Part shown: one piece after another, positions 1-10,631 of the stretch | How positions within the stretch are numbered: position 1 is the stretch's first letter | Layout of the letters: each line of letters begins with the position of its first letter | From: Capitulum mitella | Taxonomy: Eukaryota; Arthropoda; Thecostraca; Pollicipedomorpha; Pollicipedidae | Reading direction: 5' to 3' | Length of the DNA stretch: 64,000 bases | Assembly: GCA_030062745.1 (NCBI GenBank) | Contig: CP099842.1 | Location: 28,893,307-28,957,306, forward strand | Program-made: the position numbers and the translations under genes | Notes under the pieces: model-generated | Databases searched by the model: none | Told to the model about the DNA's origin: nothing | Seen by the model: the letters and a program-made list of their open reading frames with translations, nothing else

Positions 1-479
1 GGATACTCAGTCTACTTGTTTTTCGGGCGATATACTCCTATGAACGATGCATTTGCATAGATGGAACGCATCTTTTGTTGAGAACGCTAAGAGCGTGATA
101 AATGGTAAGCGCACGCAATGATTAAGTTATTTCCGGTTCACGGAAACTCCTCAGAATTCTTATTTTTGTGTCCTAAAAAATCAGCACCCCAGGTAGGCAA
201 TCCCTAGCGCGTACACCATGCCCTGACACACATCTGGCCGTCGACGCGGACAGCGACTTCAAACATCACGGAAGTTTGGCCAACGAAAGGGACAATGACC
301 CTCGCCAAAAACGCCGGAACCCTAGCGCCTCAAACGCCGGGCCCACGGACAGGCGCCGGCACGCTGAAGCGAACACCGCGATCCTGACACTCTCCGACTC
401 CGAGTTGAGTCGAGTCGACTCCGAGTACCACGGACGCGGCGACCCAGAAAAAAACAATAGGTCCGTGGTTCAACGGACA

Positions 480-1025
480 CCGAGTCCCTGGCACGGCCAC
501 TGGGCCCCCAACACGAACGTTAGGTCCAGCTGGCCCGGGGCCTTGCTCCAAGCACAAACCCTTTTCTTTTGCCACGAACACCGGGTGGGTCCCTGACACG
601 AGCGTCAAGTTGTTAGCATCACGGACGCGGTGACCTGACACGAGTATCGGGTCCCTAACACCACAGACACTGGGCCCAGTGGTAGCACAGCCTCTCCAGA
701 GATGGAAGGGGGGGGGGGCAAACCCATTTTTTAACTCTTTTCTTTCCATGCAACGCCACAGAGTTAATGTTAAATTTCGACCGGAGATAGGAGGGCGCAA
801 CTGCTCGCCCCTGTCTCTCTAATACCCGCCCCTGACTGGGCCTCTAGCACCAAAACTACCGTCCCCTGGTAGGGTTTTGGACATCACCATGGGGCCTATT
901 ATCATTGGTGCCGAGATCCTAAAATGAACACCTGGTCCCTAGCACGAGCATCGGACCTCTGGAATAAATAGCGGAACTGCACAATGAACGCGGGGCCCCA
1001 GCACTACCGACACAGGGCCCGATAC
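480..1025. repeat. Degenerate minisatellite-like array
   Basis: A motif of the form GGTCCCTRRCACGAG recurs with spacers near 487, 590, 634 and 931, and related CCC-AGCAC or GGGCCC-AGCAC pieces lie between. The copies are strongly diverged and the period is irregular, so this looks like an old tandem array. Weaker copies may extend left to about 215. Confidence 0.45.
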
Positions 1026-3137
1026 GCAAGTCACGAGGAACTTGCCAACAGACCGTGTATATAAAACACCGATTTTCCTGGTTTATACCTTCAGTCCCAC
1101 AGAAAAATTGAAGCCACCGTTGGAAAGCCCTCGGAGAAACCAGAAAAGGTTTTTCAGTGAGGCGAATATCAAGGTCACCAGAGGTCATCTTAGGTGAAAT
1201 TGTCCTGTTGACATTTTTGGAAGGAAACTCTGATAAACAAGGCTTCTGCATGGCTCCGAAGAGATTGAACAGTTAAAAAGAAGACCTGATTTGCCTATGT
1301 GAGGCGGCAAAGGGGCACTTGGGGCCAAATTTGACCCTTTTAAGGAAAGTGGAAAATGAAGGTAAGAACTGTCTTTTGGTGAGGGTAAGTGTCCCGTTTT
1401 TCCGAATGTGACTTTGCTGGAATACGCCACAAATGTGTGTGACACGCATAAGTCTGCAACTATGGTATTAAAACCAAACAAGGTCACCCTAGATCAAGGT
1501 ATTTACGTCGATGCGTCGGGCGTTTCTGGTATCTGTTGCATCGTCAACTGCTGCATTGCAATTGATCAGACACGATACACCTTAAAATTATATAGCACCG
1601 GATCCTACATCATGAAACCCGCTCCCCAAAGCATTAATGTAATGCCGTTTGTGTCGCTCAGATAACGGGCGACGTGGACGACCGCAAGGCAAAAACGTAA
1701 TACTTGGCGGGAAGTCATTTTCGCGACAGGAAGGTTTTTTATTTCGTGACGAAAAATAAAAGGACTACGGTAGTACAAAATGTATAGAAGGAAAGCATGC
1801 GTGTAGTTCTTATCATCTGTGGTCGTAGGAAATGTGTTCGCATTGAAAACAAGCACAGTATTTTTAGAAGAGTCAAATCAGGTCAGCCTGAGTCAAATGC
1901 GACTGGGACACCCCTGGAAACTAAGTTTTTGCCATATATGTGTCATTCCGAAGTACATATGACTAGCAATAAACATTCCACGACTGTAAATCAAAGACTT
2001 GTGCTCAGATGAAGGTCTAGAAATTTTTATGCACCCAAGGTCACTGGCCAAGGGGTAAGATTACATGTGCAAATGGCGTGAGGAACACCAGGGCGTAATT
2101 CAAGCTTCAAAACTGCAGAACCAGTACCACAACAGCAAACGTAAAAAAGGCCAAAAGTCCAACTGGCGTAAGATCGATGACTTTGACACATTTCCGAAAA
2201 ATCCGTGGATTTGTCCCTTTTGTCATGTTTTATCAATATGGCACATTTCATTTCAGTCAATGCCACTTTTGTTTTTTGGGGACATGGTCTTACTTGACCT
2301 GTCTTAAGTCAATAACTTGGGGTGATCCTGAGTTAAGAAAATAGCGCAAGGTGTAAAAATGATACATAAGAAGGTATACTGTTTCTTTTCTTTGTGCCCT
2401 TCCTTTTTTCTGTTTGCAAACTTCAGAATACCAGAGGGCTCCGATATCTCATGATCCCTCCCCCACACGTCGAAGTTTAAGTGAGGAAGGAGTCCATCCT
2501 GTAGGTGACCCTGGTAGACTCGTGTCAATCCTCTGTGGTGGTGGTGCCCATGCACCTGATCATAATGTATGAACGCCTTTAAATGAAATGAAACCTTAAA
2601 CACGTGTTGTCATCCGGGGTATTTTGATTTGTGCGATATTTACGAACCTGTAGTCTTAGAAATGGAATTCTGACGCACATTATAACCCAAAATTCGATAT
2701 GTAGAGTTTCGAAAGAATTTCCCGCGAATTTTCCCTGCGTCACTTTCGTCTTTACCCTATTGCCATCTGTTGCGTGACGAAAAGAACAGCCACAGCCCAA
2801 TGGGCGTTAGAAGACGGCATGCCATCATTGCTAATGGACGACGTTCGAATTTATTTATTTGTGTTTGGTCATCTGTTTACGGTCCTAGGTATTTACCTGC
2901 AAATATGCACTGAAAACGGTACCGGAGACGTTTTTCGGGCCAACGAAAAATATTTATGAAAGTGGACCGAAGGAATATTTCATTTAATGTTTGCAGGTCC
3001 GGAGCCGTTTGATATTTCTCAATCCACAACACATAGCTTTGGTTAACTTCCAAGGTTGCTAGGTCTGTCGGCGAACCTATCCTGCGTCGTGTCTTACCGA
3101 TCCAGCTGACTAACTCAGGTCAGACCAGTTCGCACAT

Positions 3138-3168
3138 GACACGACTGAGACACGTTCTCAGTCGTGTC
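3138..3168. repeat. Perfect short-loop hairpin, 13-bp stem
   Basis: GACACGACTGAGA at 3138-3150 is followed by a 5-nt loop and its exact reverse complement at 3156-3168. Confidence 0.85.
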
Positions 3169-3684
3169 TTCTCACCATACAGCCTTGTCCGAAGAAAGCT
3201 GGAAACATTAGACGAAGGTCGGCGGACATTATTTTCCAAAATTTTGTCCATGACTCGATTGTGACGTTCGTCCATTCATGGCAGTCATTCGTGGCCCTGG
3301 AGCAGACGCCTTAGTTTCCGAAAGTAACCATGTAGTTAGCTCTGTCATCGTAGCCCGCACCGAAAGCTGGATTTAGCGCTGGTGTAAATGTGGTTAATGT
3401 TACCGTCACGGGCCATTGTCGTTCGAATCTAAGCGTGAAATCAGACTGCAAAGATCCCAGTCATTCGCAACTTGGGTGGATGAAACGAAGAACGGTCGAC
3501 GAGAATTCGGCCGAATTCATGTCTGAGGCGGATGACAAATGTCGAACTAATTCATCACGTAGCGTTACCATGCATGGGTCGAACTTAAATGCATGAATTA
3601 ATGATCCAGGTACTTGCGCTGTTGCGTGGTGAGAATGACTTCAAAACGACGTTCGTATCCTCAACAGCCTATGAAAGTTCCGGC

Positions 3685-4010
3685 TCTGCGGACTGCCCTC
3701 ACGTGAGGGTGAACTAGAGCGATGGAATGATGCCTGCTCTTGGGACAGTGAGTTGTTGGACCTGGAGGAGGTAGGATTAGTACTGGGTATGACTGAAAGA
3801 TAACATCCTGGAGCGTTGGGGAGGTGAGCTGGTCGGACGTTGTAGATATGAACATACATAGTCAGCTGAACAGAGGATATGCCTTGTAGATATGAACATG
3901 GTCAGTTGAACAGAGGATATGACCTTGTAGATATGCACATGGTCAGCTGAACAGAAGAGTGTGGATTGCTCCCAAGCGGATTCGAACCCGTGCAGCTCGT
4001 GAGAACAGAG
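3685..4010 (+). pseudogene. Decayed duplicate of CEMIP-like exon 1 and its flank
   Basis: From the TGCCCTCACG at 3694 the DNA aligns with the functional exon 1 from TGCCCTCACG at 6631, through the GCGATGGA and TGGGACAG landmarks and on into the intron (GACCTGGA, then GGTSAGCTGGTC). A later block, GGATTGCT..CCA..CGG.TTCGA at about 3962-3990, matches about 6857-6880. The copy has a 2-nt insertion after CACG that shifts the frame, and then an in-frame TAG. A donor-like GTGAGT remains at the exon end. The signal-peptide half is not recognisable. Between the two homologous blocks lies a 42-bp tandem repeat absent from the intact copy. The relic cannot encode the same start of the protein; it may come from duplication of exon 1 or from a lost paralogue. 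Confidence 0.7.
3840..3960. repeat. Three tandem copies of a ~42-bp unit
   Basis: Units starting TTGTAGATATG begin at 3840, 3884 and 3925, each followed by GTCAGYTGAACAGA. The copies differ at only a few positions. They are inserted within the exon-1 relic. Confidence 0.85.
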
Positions 4011-4092
4011 CTGATCCTACTTGAATTAACAGTATTAAACCTGAGGTGTCGTAATCGCTGATGTATAAGAAGCTAGTGCATGAGCACCTGAA

Positions 4093-4166
4093 TTTTGGAA
4101 CCACAGATGAGATTGTGTTCTAAAAGGGTATATAAATAAAGTTAGTTAGAGCAACCGGTCTCGGTT

Positions 4167-4243
<77 letters not shown>

Positions 4244-4391
4244 CATTGTATTTATATATATTAATATTGCACTTATATACATATATATATATATTATATT
4301 GCATGTATATTTGTATTTTGGAACCACAGATGAGATTGCGAGCTAAAAAGTCTAGGAATAAAGCTAGTTAGAGCGACTGATCTCGGTTTAT
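4093..4391. repeat. ~78-bp direct repeat, each copy followed by a microsatellite
   Basis: TTTTGGAACCACAGATGAGA begins at 4093 and again at 4316. Both copies run on through AATAAAG-TAGTTAGAGC and CTCGGTTTATA. The first copy leads into (CA)n(TA)n and the second into (TA)n. The structure indicates a local duplication carrying the microsatellite seed with it. Confidence 0.85.
4169..4242. repeat. Compound (CA)n(TA)n microsatellite
   Basis: About 16 CA units run directly into about 20 TA units. Confidence 0.95.
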
Positions 4392-4412
4392 ATATATATA
4401 TATATATATGGC

Positions 4413-4458
<46 letters not shown>

Positions 4459-4461
4459 GCC
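4388..4461. repeat. (TA)n with embedded 52-bp perfect palindrome
   Basis: GGCCTCA at 4410-4416, a TA run, and TGAGGCC at 4455-4461 form one perfect palindrome. It is preceded by a further TA run from 4388. Long AT palindromes of this type can extrude cruciforms and are unstable. Confidence 0.9.
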
Positions 4462-4849
4462 AATTTCTCATCTAGCGATGTGTCAAATATAACTTATAAA
4501 ACTGGCGTCCTGCAGGAAGCCCGCGTTGCTCGTCAAGACAGCCCTTGTACTTGCTAGATCTAATCCAATCCTTTCGAAACATTTTGGAAACACCTCTCCT
4601 TTTTGCTGCATGTCTCAATAGGTCTCAACCAAGCCGCGCCCTTTTTGCTATTGTATCGTAGCACCAGATCACAGTCTTATTTATTGCTGTGGCCACCAAG
4701 CTCTTCAAACCCACTCGCGTTTCAGTACTGCGCTGTCATTGCTGCAAACCACAGAAAATTGGCAATGACCATGACCAGCCCGGGATAAAAAGACGAACCC
4801 ACAGTCCCTTCAGCACGTAAACATCATTCGTAGCTTGTAGTACTCACAT

Positions 4850-5465
4850 CTTATGGTACTACGAGAAGGGCATTTGATGTCGTTTTATGAACCACGTGGA
4901 CACATGCACATGAAAGAACGCAACACTATCTTTCGTTTCATACCCAGTCTGATGTCTTTGACTAAAGTAAGTTGCATTTGCCTCTCAAAAGGGTCGAGTG
5001 GAGACCGACGGTGCCTGTCAGCAAACGGCTGCCCGAGATCCAAAAGACAAAACTGGTCACGAATCATTTAACTGTCGGGAGTTTCAGCTTGAAGTTTCAG
5101 GGGTGGTTAAAAATGCAACGGGCTTAACAGTACTCGGTTTTTAGCCAGTGCCAACGTGATTCTCATCGTAAACGTTCAGTTAAGCCTTACACCTAGAACC
5201 AACATTTCTAGTTCGCAGTATGTCACGCAGTGCCAGGTGAAGGTCATTTGGTATCGTTTTCAAGACATGTGGTCAGATGCATATGGGAGAAAAGAACATC
5301 CTTCGTTTGGTACTCAGTATGATGCGTTTGGCTAAATTTGGCTAAATCCGGGCGGCGTCCGGGGGGCCGCCCGGACGCCGCCCGGCCCCCCGCGACCCAA
5401 GACAAAACAGGCCACAAACCATTTCATTGCGAGGAGTTGTAATTGAAACTTGCAGGGCTGTTTAA
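4850..5465. repeat. Diverged tandem duplication (~250 bp units)
   Basis: Blocks at about 4850-5107 and 5217-5465 share an ordered series of landmarks: GGCATTTGATGTCGTTTT versus GGTCATTTGGTATCGTTTT, then a GCATATG/CACATG stretch, then CTTTCGTTT.ATACCCAGT versus CTTCGTTTGGTACTCAGT, then AAGACAAAAC and CATTT. The copies are old and carry indels. The second is interrupted by a GC-rich hairpin. Confidence 0.65.
5348..5385. repeat. Perfect GC hairpin, 16-bp stem
   Basis: CCGGGCGGCGTCCGGG at 5348-5363 pairs exactly with 5370-5385 across a 6-nt loop. It stands out as an all-GC block in AT-rich DNA and has no counterpart in the sister copy of the tandem duplication. Confidence 0.9.
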
Positions 5466-5469
5466 TATC

Positions 5470-6500
5470 CCCACGTCTATCAGGACATTGGTGTCCGTGC
5501 TGATGTCGGTGCTGATGAGTTCCATTTCGTTTTTACAACTTTACGGAAACTGAGATCCAAAAATAGATATTGTCACCTTGCAGAGCATAATTTCACACCA
5601 TGCACAGGCCAAACGATGCAATGTTTGAAAACAAAAGGAAATGTATGTAAAAGTAAACATACTCATGTTTTGTTTGACACCCCATTCGACACGTTTGCTT
5701 ACTCTCCGTAAAACGTTCAATTCTAGTGTTCTAAATGTGTAAACATGGCTCGGTAAATTTGTGACCGGCAGCAATCGAAAAATGAAGCGTCTGAAAATGT
5801 CGCAAAATGCCTTTATGTCCCGTTTTCCCAGTATTAAAACATGGTGCGTTCGCGTGACTAGTTCACTGAACAGCGCCGACACGCCCGGAGCGATGCGGCA
5901 TCAGAGCGGGTGATATCGGTTTAACGAGGCGGTGACGTCACGTCGAACGGTTTCTTTGCAGTCTCGGCAGATAATGGCATGTTCTGCAAGCAGTCTGGTG
6001 CTCGGTGCTCGGTCTGCGAATGATCCAGTGCAGTCTTCAAGCGTTGTGTTTAACTTAGTCATTTAATTTTTTTTCAAAATTTCATAGAATTTACGATTTA
6101 CTGGTATCCCCGTCTTGTTTTCGGCGTCCTGCGTGCAACGTTCCTATTTTCCAGGGATGGGGCAGGCGTTCGAAGGTGAGGATTGCACACATTTATGATA
6201 AAATTATTTATTTCACGACGAACCCGCTGGTAAACGGCACACAAAGAGGTGTCGAAAGCGACTGGCAATGACTTGCAAACCTGCGACGTGAAGAAACCAA
6301 TAACCTAGCTGTGCCAATACTCAGCCATCATACTGTAATTAGGTTCAACGTCTTCCTTGTACGAAAATGCAGCATCATGTACGGACATTCAGGACAATCG
6401 CAGATGCCTGCAACTTTTTGTTCCCCAGCCCCCTTCCGCCGGCACCACGCACCTGCCACACCTTTGTCGGACCCTGAAGGCAGTACAATGTAAACAGCTG
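5470..6500. other. Non-coding upstream region of the CEMIP-like gene
   Basis: No recognisable coding sequence. This is the probable 5' regulatory region of the gene starting near 6555, but no specific factor sites are claimed. Confidence 0.4.
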
Positions 6501-6525
6501 TGGTACTGGCAGAGTCACGAGGCGG

Positions 6526-6533
6526 TATATAAA
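6526..6533 (+). promoter_or_regulatory. TATA box of the CEMIP-like gene
   Basis: TATATAAA lies 36 bases upstream of the first in-frame ATG at 6562 and sits in otherwise GC-richer DNA. A start about 30 bases downstream, near 6556, would give a very short 5' leader and would exclude the out-of-frame ATG at 6545. The motif and spacing are seen; promoter use is inferred. Confidence 0.6.
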
Positions 6534-6561
6534 TGTCCCGCGGCGATGGCCTGGGCACCAG

Positions 6562-6687
6562 ATGACCATGATGCGGGCGAACCTGCTGCTGCTGCTGGTG
6601 CTGGCGGCCGACCCTGGCCGGGCGGAGTGCCCTCACGAGGGTGAACTGCAGCGATGGAGTGAGGCCTCCTCCTGGGACAGCGGAGCG
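6562..6687 (+). CDS. CEMIP: CEMIP-like protein, exon 1 (signal peptide and start of G8 domain)
   Basis: This exon supplies residues 1-42 of the predicted protein. Three in-frame ATGs (6562, 6568, 6571) precede a run of leucines and a small-residue cleavage region ending GRA-EC, a good signal peptide of about 21 residues. CPHEGELQRWSEASSW then gives the two spaced tryptophans that open G8 domains in CEMIP and TMEM2. The exon ends in phase 0 at GCG followed by donor GTGAGC (6688). Joined to the acceptor at 12422, the reading is WDSGA then VPAGGDVTV, which is the expected G8 continuation. Reading through without splicing continues 68 codons to a stop at 6892-6894 with no family similarity, which supports splicing here. 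Which ATG is used cannot be told. A decayed copy lies at 3685-4010. Confidence 0.8.
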
Positions 6688-7601
6688 GTGAGCTGTTTGA
6701 CCTGGAAGAGATGGAGTGTTACTGGGCTGGACTGGGAGACAACGTTCTCCGGGGACAGTGGAGAGGTCAGCTGGTCAAACCTGGGAGTGGTGGACTGTCA
6801 ACTGACTGCCAGGTGTCAACTGTCAATAAGACAGGCAACCGAAGAGGGAAGTAGGGATTGCTTCCAGACGGGTTCGAGCTCGAACAGCTACTGAGAGAAG
6901 CTAGTCCATTTTGAACTGGTAATTGTAACTCGGGACTAATGAGCGAACAGCTCGAGGCACAAATGACTTTCTGTGCTAAAGAGCTAGTATTGCGGCAGCT
7001 AGCACTGAGCGTGAAGGGATGAAAAGTGGTACATTAACTCGGGAAAGCATTGCTAGGACAAAGACGACCTCGATGTATCGCAATGAGAGTCCAAGGGATG
7101 GCTGGTTTTTCACGGTCATCGGTGGTGCGTTTTGCTTGTGTTGTTCAAAGGACTAGGGTCGACCTTCTTACGAATCATTGATTTTCCCCCATTGCGACCG
7201 AAGGTGAAAAAAAAAACACTTTCGCATGCTTATATTTCTCGAGTAGCTATCGTTAACCATGAAATCAAACTGATATAGTTTTCTACCAGCCTTAATAATG
7301 GGATGTTATTAGGATTTGTCGTTTTGATGTGTCGTTCTAAAACTGCAATGAATCTACGCTTCCTACTCTCGCATTGGTGAGAGTCATAGAAACCCATCCC
7401 CTCCGCTTGTTCGCTAGCTACGAACAAACAACCTAGGTAAGGCGTGCAATATTTTAGGTAAGTGTTCCTTAATCAGTTTGAGGTACGGTGTCACGGAGTT
7501 CTTGACTGGCTGGAAAGTGCCAAAATTATGCGCAAAAACGTCCCATGATGCCGATCGGCCGGCTCAGCCGAACGCCCAAAAAGACGGCCGGCGAATAACG
7601 A

Positions 7602-7650
7602 CAGAATAACGAAAAGACGGCCAGCGTCTGGCCGTCTTTTCGTTATTCTG
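7602..7650. repeat. Perfect 23-bp stem hairpin with 3-nt loop
   Basis: The arm 7602-7624, containing GAATAACGAAAAGACGG, is exactly complementary to 7628-7650. An imperfect third copy of the arm, AAAAGACGGCCGGCGAATAA, begins at 7580. This is the longest perfect short-loop inverted repeat I found. Confidence 0.95.
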
Positions 7651-7795
7651 GAATAGTGGTGTCGTTTTGTGCAGATGGTTGATTGGCCGAACCCGACAAT
7701 CTAGCTTCCCTCAAATACGAGTTTCTTAATGGATTTAGACCGACGGTAGGTTTTCATATTTCGTTGTTATTTATCAAATGGCATACTACATACTC

Positions 7796-7801
<6 letters not shown>

Positions 7802-7841
<40 letters not shown>
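7802..7841. repeat. (TA)20 microsatellite
   Basis: An uninterrupted alternating AT run of about 40 bases. Confidence 0.95.
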
Positions 7842-7844
<3 letters not shown>

Positions 7845-8825
7845 GGTTTTGTTGAAAAGGATGGCATGCTCTATTTTCAACACTTTTCCTGTGTATCATT
7901 CAATTAGTCGGACATTTCTCTGAAAACTTAGTTTTGAAATAAGTCATATACTTACGTTTCAGATACATTTCCATCTCGAAATAATCTGTTTGGCAGTGGA
8001 ACACAGCGTTTCTTTTTCATTGCATATGCACGGAGCGATCGTTATCACATAGCGCTTTTTCGAAAATTGAGCTCACATTTGGTCACAGTACGCTAATAGG
8101 CGACTGGTTTTCACCTAATATTCCAATTTTAGTCAGCCCCCAAAGCGCCAGTGTTACACAAGATTGCAATGTTTGTTCAAGTCGAGCCTTACAGAATGTA
8201 TTAACAGCGCCTCGGTGATTAGGAGACACCCGTGGTCATGACATTTCTTACGTTTAGTCGTGTTACCCTTCAGACGTTGTCGAGTAAGTCATTCGTCATG
8301 GTCTAACAAGTTGGGCGGGTACTCCTCGTAAATGCATTGTCAGTCGCCTAGGTAAAGTCGTGGCACCATTGTGGTGTACAGAACGAAGCCTAGTCTTCGT
8401 GTGGGCGAGTAAACTGGTACACTGCGTTGGTGCTTTTCTAGAGATGAGTGTAGCCCAAGGTGTTTTTCTTCATGACAAGGATCGCCGCTGTTTTACTTTT
8501 GTAACAAACGATTGGTTTTTCGACTCCAGAATCTTGAGGGCGAACATGTCTTATTATGATGCCTCGTAAAACTTCCTCGTCGGTTTTGTAAGATGACGTC
8601 ATCCGTTTTTTTTACAACCTTAGCTTGTTCCGACTTGGTTCTGAAGCTTGCCCGTAAGCCATCATGTGTCGTTGAATTTCTTTGTCAATATCCGTGTTTG
8701 GTTAATGGTTTTGACTGAAATCCGTCGTATCCTGTTACGTCTTACGTCAAGGCCTGTCCAATTCGAGCAGTCATGAAGAATGCACGTCATAAATGTTCGA
8801 TTAACACTGATCTTATGTCAGTTGG

Positions 8826-9653
8826 GACATTTACTGCCATAAGTCATGCGCTATTCTTCGCCTGTTTTTTTTGTGGGCCGACGTCCAGAAGGTACCATCT
8901 TGAGCGTGAATGAAAATGTCCAGAAAGGGAATCTTGCGGTCAATGCTTAATTCAGAAGTGGATTTTAACACGGATTTTTGTTCAAAACAGCTTCGTAGTT
9001 CCTCAAGATGATATTCATTCCGGACATCAAAAAACGTCATCAGCATACCGGCAATAAATATGTGGGGCCACCGTGTCGTTTTCATTCATTAACGTTTCCG
9101 ATTCAACGCAGCCCGTGTAGAAGTCTGCAAAAAGTGGACCTGGAGGCGATCCCATTGAAACACCCTTAACCTATCGAAACAGTTGCTCATGTGGTGAGCG
9201 GAATGGCGCTTCCATGCTACAAACCTCAAGTGCACTTTTGAGGACTGATTTCCTTGGACATTTTGTCAGGTGGTGAGTCTGGATGACTATCCACCCGATC
9301 AAGAACTATGTCAATAGTTTTTTTTTGAACAGATACATTAATAAATAGACTTTCAACATCCAAAGAAGCAAAGATGCTATGTTGTTTCTTTGCTCTCAAA
9401 CTGCTCCTCAAGTCCTTAGTCGATGCGAGGGAATATTTTTTTATTGACATACGGAGACAAGAAACCATTCAAATGCATGGCGCTTCTGTGCTTTGGATTT
9501 GTGACCTGCGAGACGGAGTGACGCAAAGAATCGCCTTGTTTGCAAATCTTCACATTTCTGTAGACATATTCTGGCGAATATATCTATCGTGATTTTAGAT
9601 AAATGTTCAGCATTTTGAACTGTATTGACACAACCAACTGATCTGGTGACCAT
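8826..9653 (-). pseudogene. Penelope-like element reverse transcriptase relic
   Basis: Read on the minus strand, several Penelope-type reverse transcriptase blocks appear in the right order but in different frames. SLDVESLFINVSV, followed by TIDIVLDRV, lies in 9226-9468. GVSMGSPPGPLFADFY, with MGSP at 9144-9155, follows after a stop. CRYADDVF, the catalytic YxDD box at 9036-9047, comes next. After another frameshift come HLEEL and IPFLDIFIHAQDG within 8831-9030. The block order and spacing fit the palm domain of PLE reverse transcriptases. No GIY-YIG endonuclease domain or flanking repeat was recognised, so it is a 5'- and 3'-truncated dead copy. It lies antisense within intron 1. Confidence 0.85.
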
Positions 9654-10581
9654 GGCCTTATCTTAAGTTGACACTTATCTTAAGTTTACGTCGGAACAAA
9701 CTTCGATTACTTTACAAGAACCAGATGACGTCCTCTTAGAAAATTGACGAGAAAGTTTAACAAGGCATCATAAAAAGAGATCTTCGCTCCGTACGTCCTG
9801 ACACCGAAAAACAATTAATTGTTTATTCCAAAAGTAAGACAGAGCCGAACCTTTTTATGCAGAACAATCTTTCGGACCAGACGAATGACTTAAAAAGCAC
9901 CAATGTAGTGTACTAGTTTATTTGTCCACACGAAGAATGTAGGCTTCGTCTCGTGAATCACATTGGTGTCACGACGACAAGTCTGTTTAGGCGACTGACG
10001 CTATATTTACGAGATGGAACGCCGTCTAACACTTGTTAGAACGTGAAGAACGACGTACTTCACAAGTTTTGAAAGATAACACGACATAATTTAAAAATGA
10101 CCATGTTTTGTTGTCATGACTACAGAGGCCTCCTAATCACCGAGGTGCTGTTACTACATTCTCTAAAGCTTGACCTGAATAAACAAGTAAAGTTCTGCAT
10201 AACAATGGCTCTTTCGCGAACTGTCTAAAATTGAAATGTTAGGTAAATTAGTAACCTACTAATGCACTGTGACCACTTGTGAACTTCATTTTCGGAAGTG
10301 TATGACGTGATAACGATCGTTCTGTGCATGGATACAAAAACACTATAATCCGCTGTCAAGCTAATTATTCTGAGGATGGAGAATGACATTTCTGAAACTT
10401 AAATGTATGAATAGTTTTGTGCACCTCATTTCAAAACTAAGCTACAGTTTAAAGGGAAATGTTCGACTTACTGAAAGATACATCAGAAAAGTCATAAAAA
10501 GAGCGTGCAGTTCTTTTCAACAAAGCCTGTCTTCAGGGAAACAAACCTCTTTCCAACCTACTCCAATTTGATATACACACA

Positions 10582-10629
<48 letters not shown>
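10582..10629. repeat. (TA)n microsatellite
   Basis: An AT dinucleotide run of about 40 bases, preceded by ATACACACATATTTA. Confidence 0.95.

Positions 10630-10631
<2 letters not shown>

Larger units (their letters stand above)
1..3640. other. Non-coding left flank
   Basis: No open frame here resembles a known protein and none has convincing splice context. The base composition is mixed. The left part (about 210-1030) contains a degenerate repeat, listed separately, and a perfect hairpin lies at 3138-3168. Nothing else is recognised. Confidence 0.6.

Noticed and set aside
3960-4000. tRNA-like T-arm (GGTTCGAATCC form on the minus strand)
   Set aside because: The stem does not pair properly and no acceptor or anticodon arms are found. 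The segment is simply part of the exon-1 duplication, which has a diverged counterpart near 6860.
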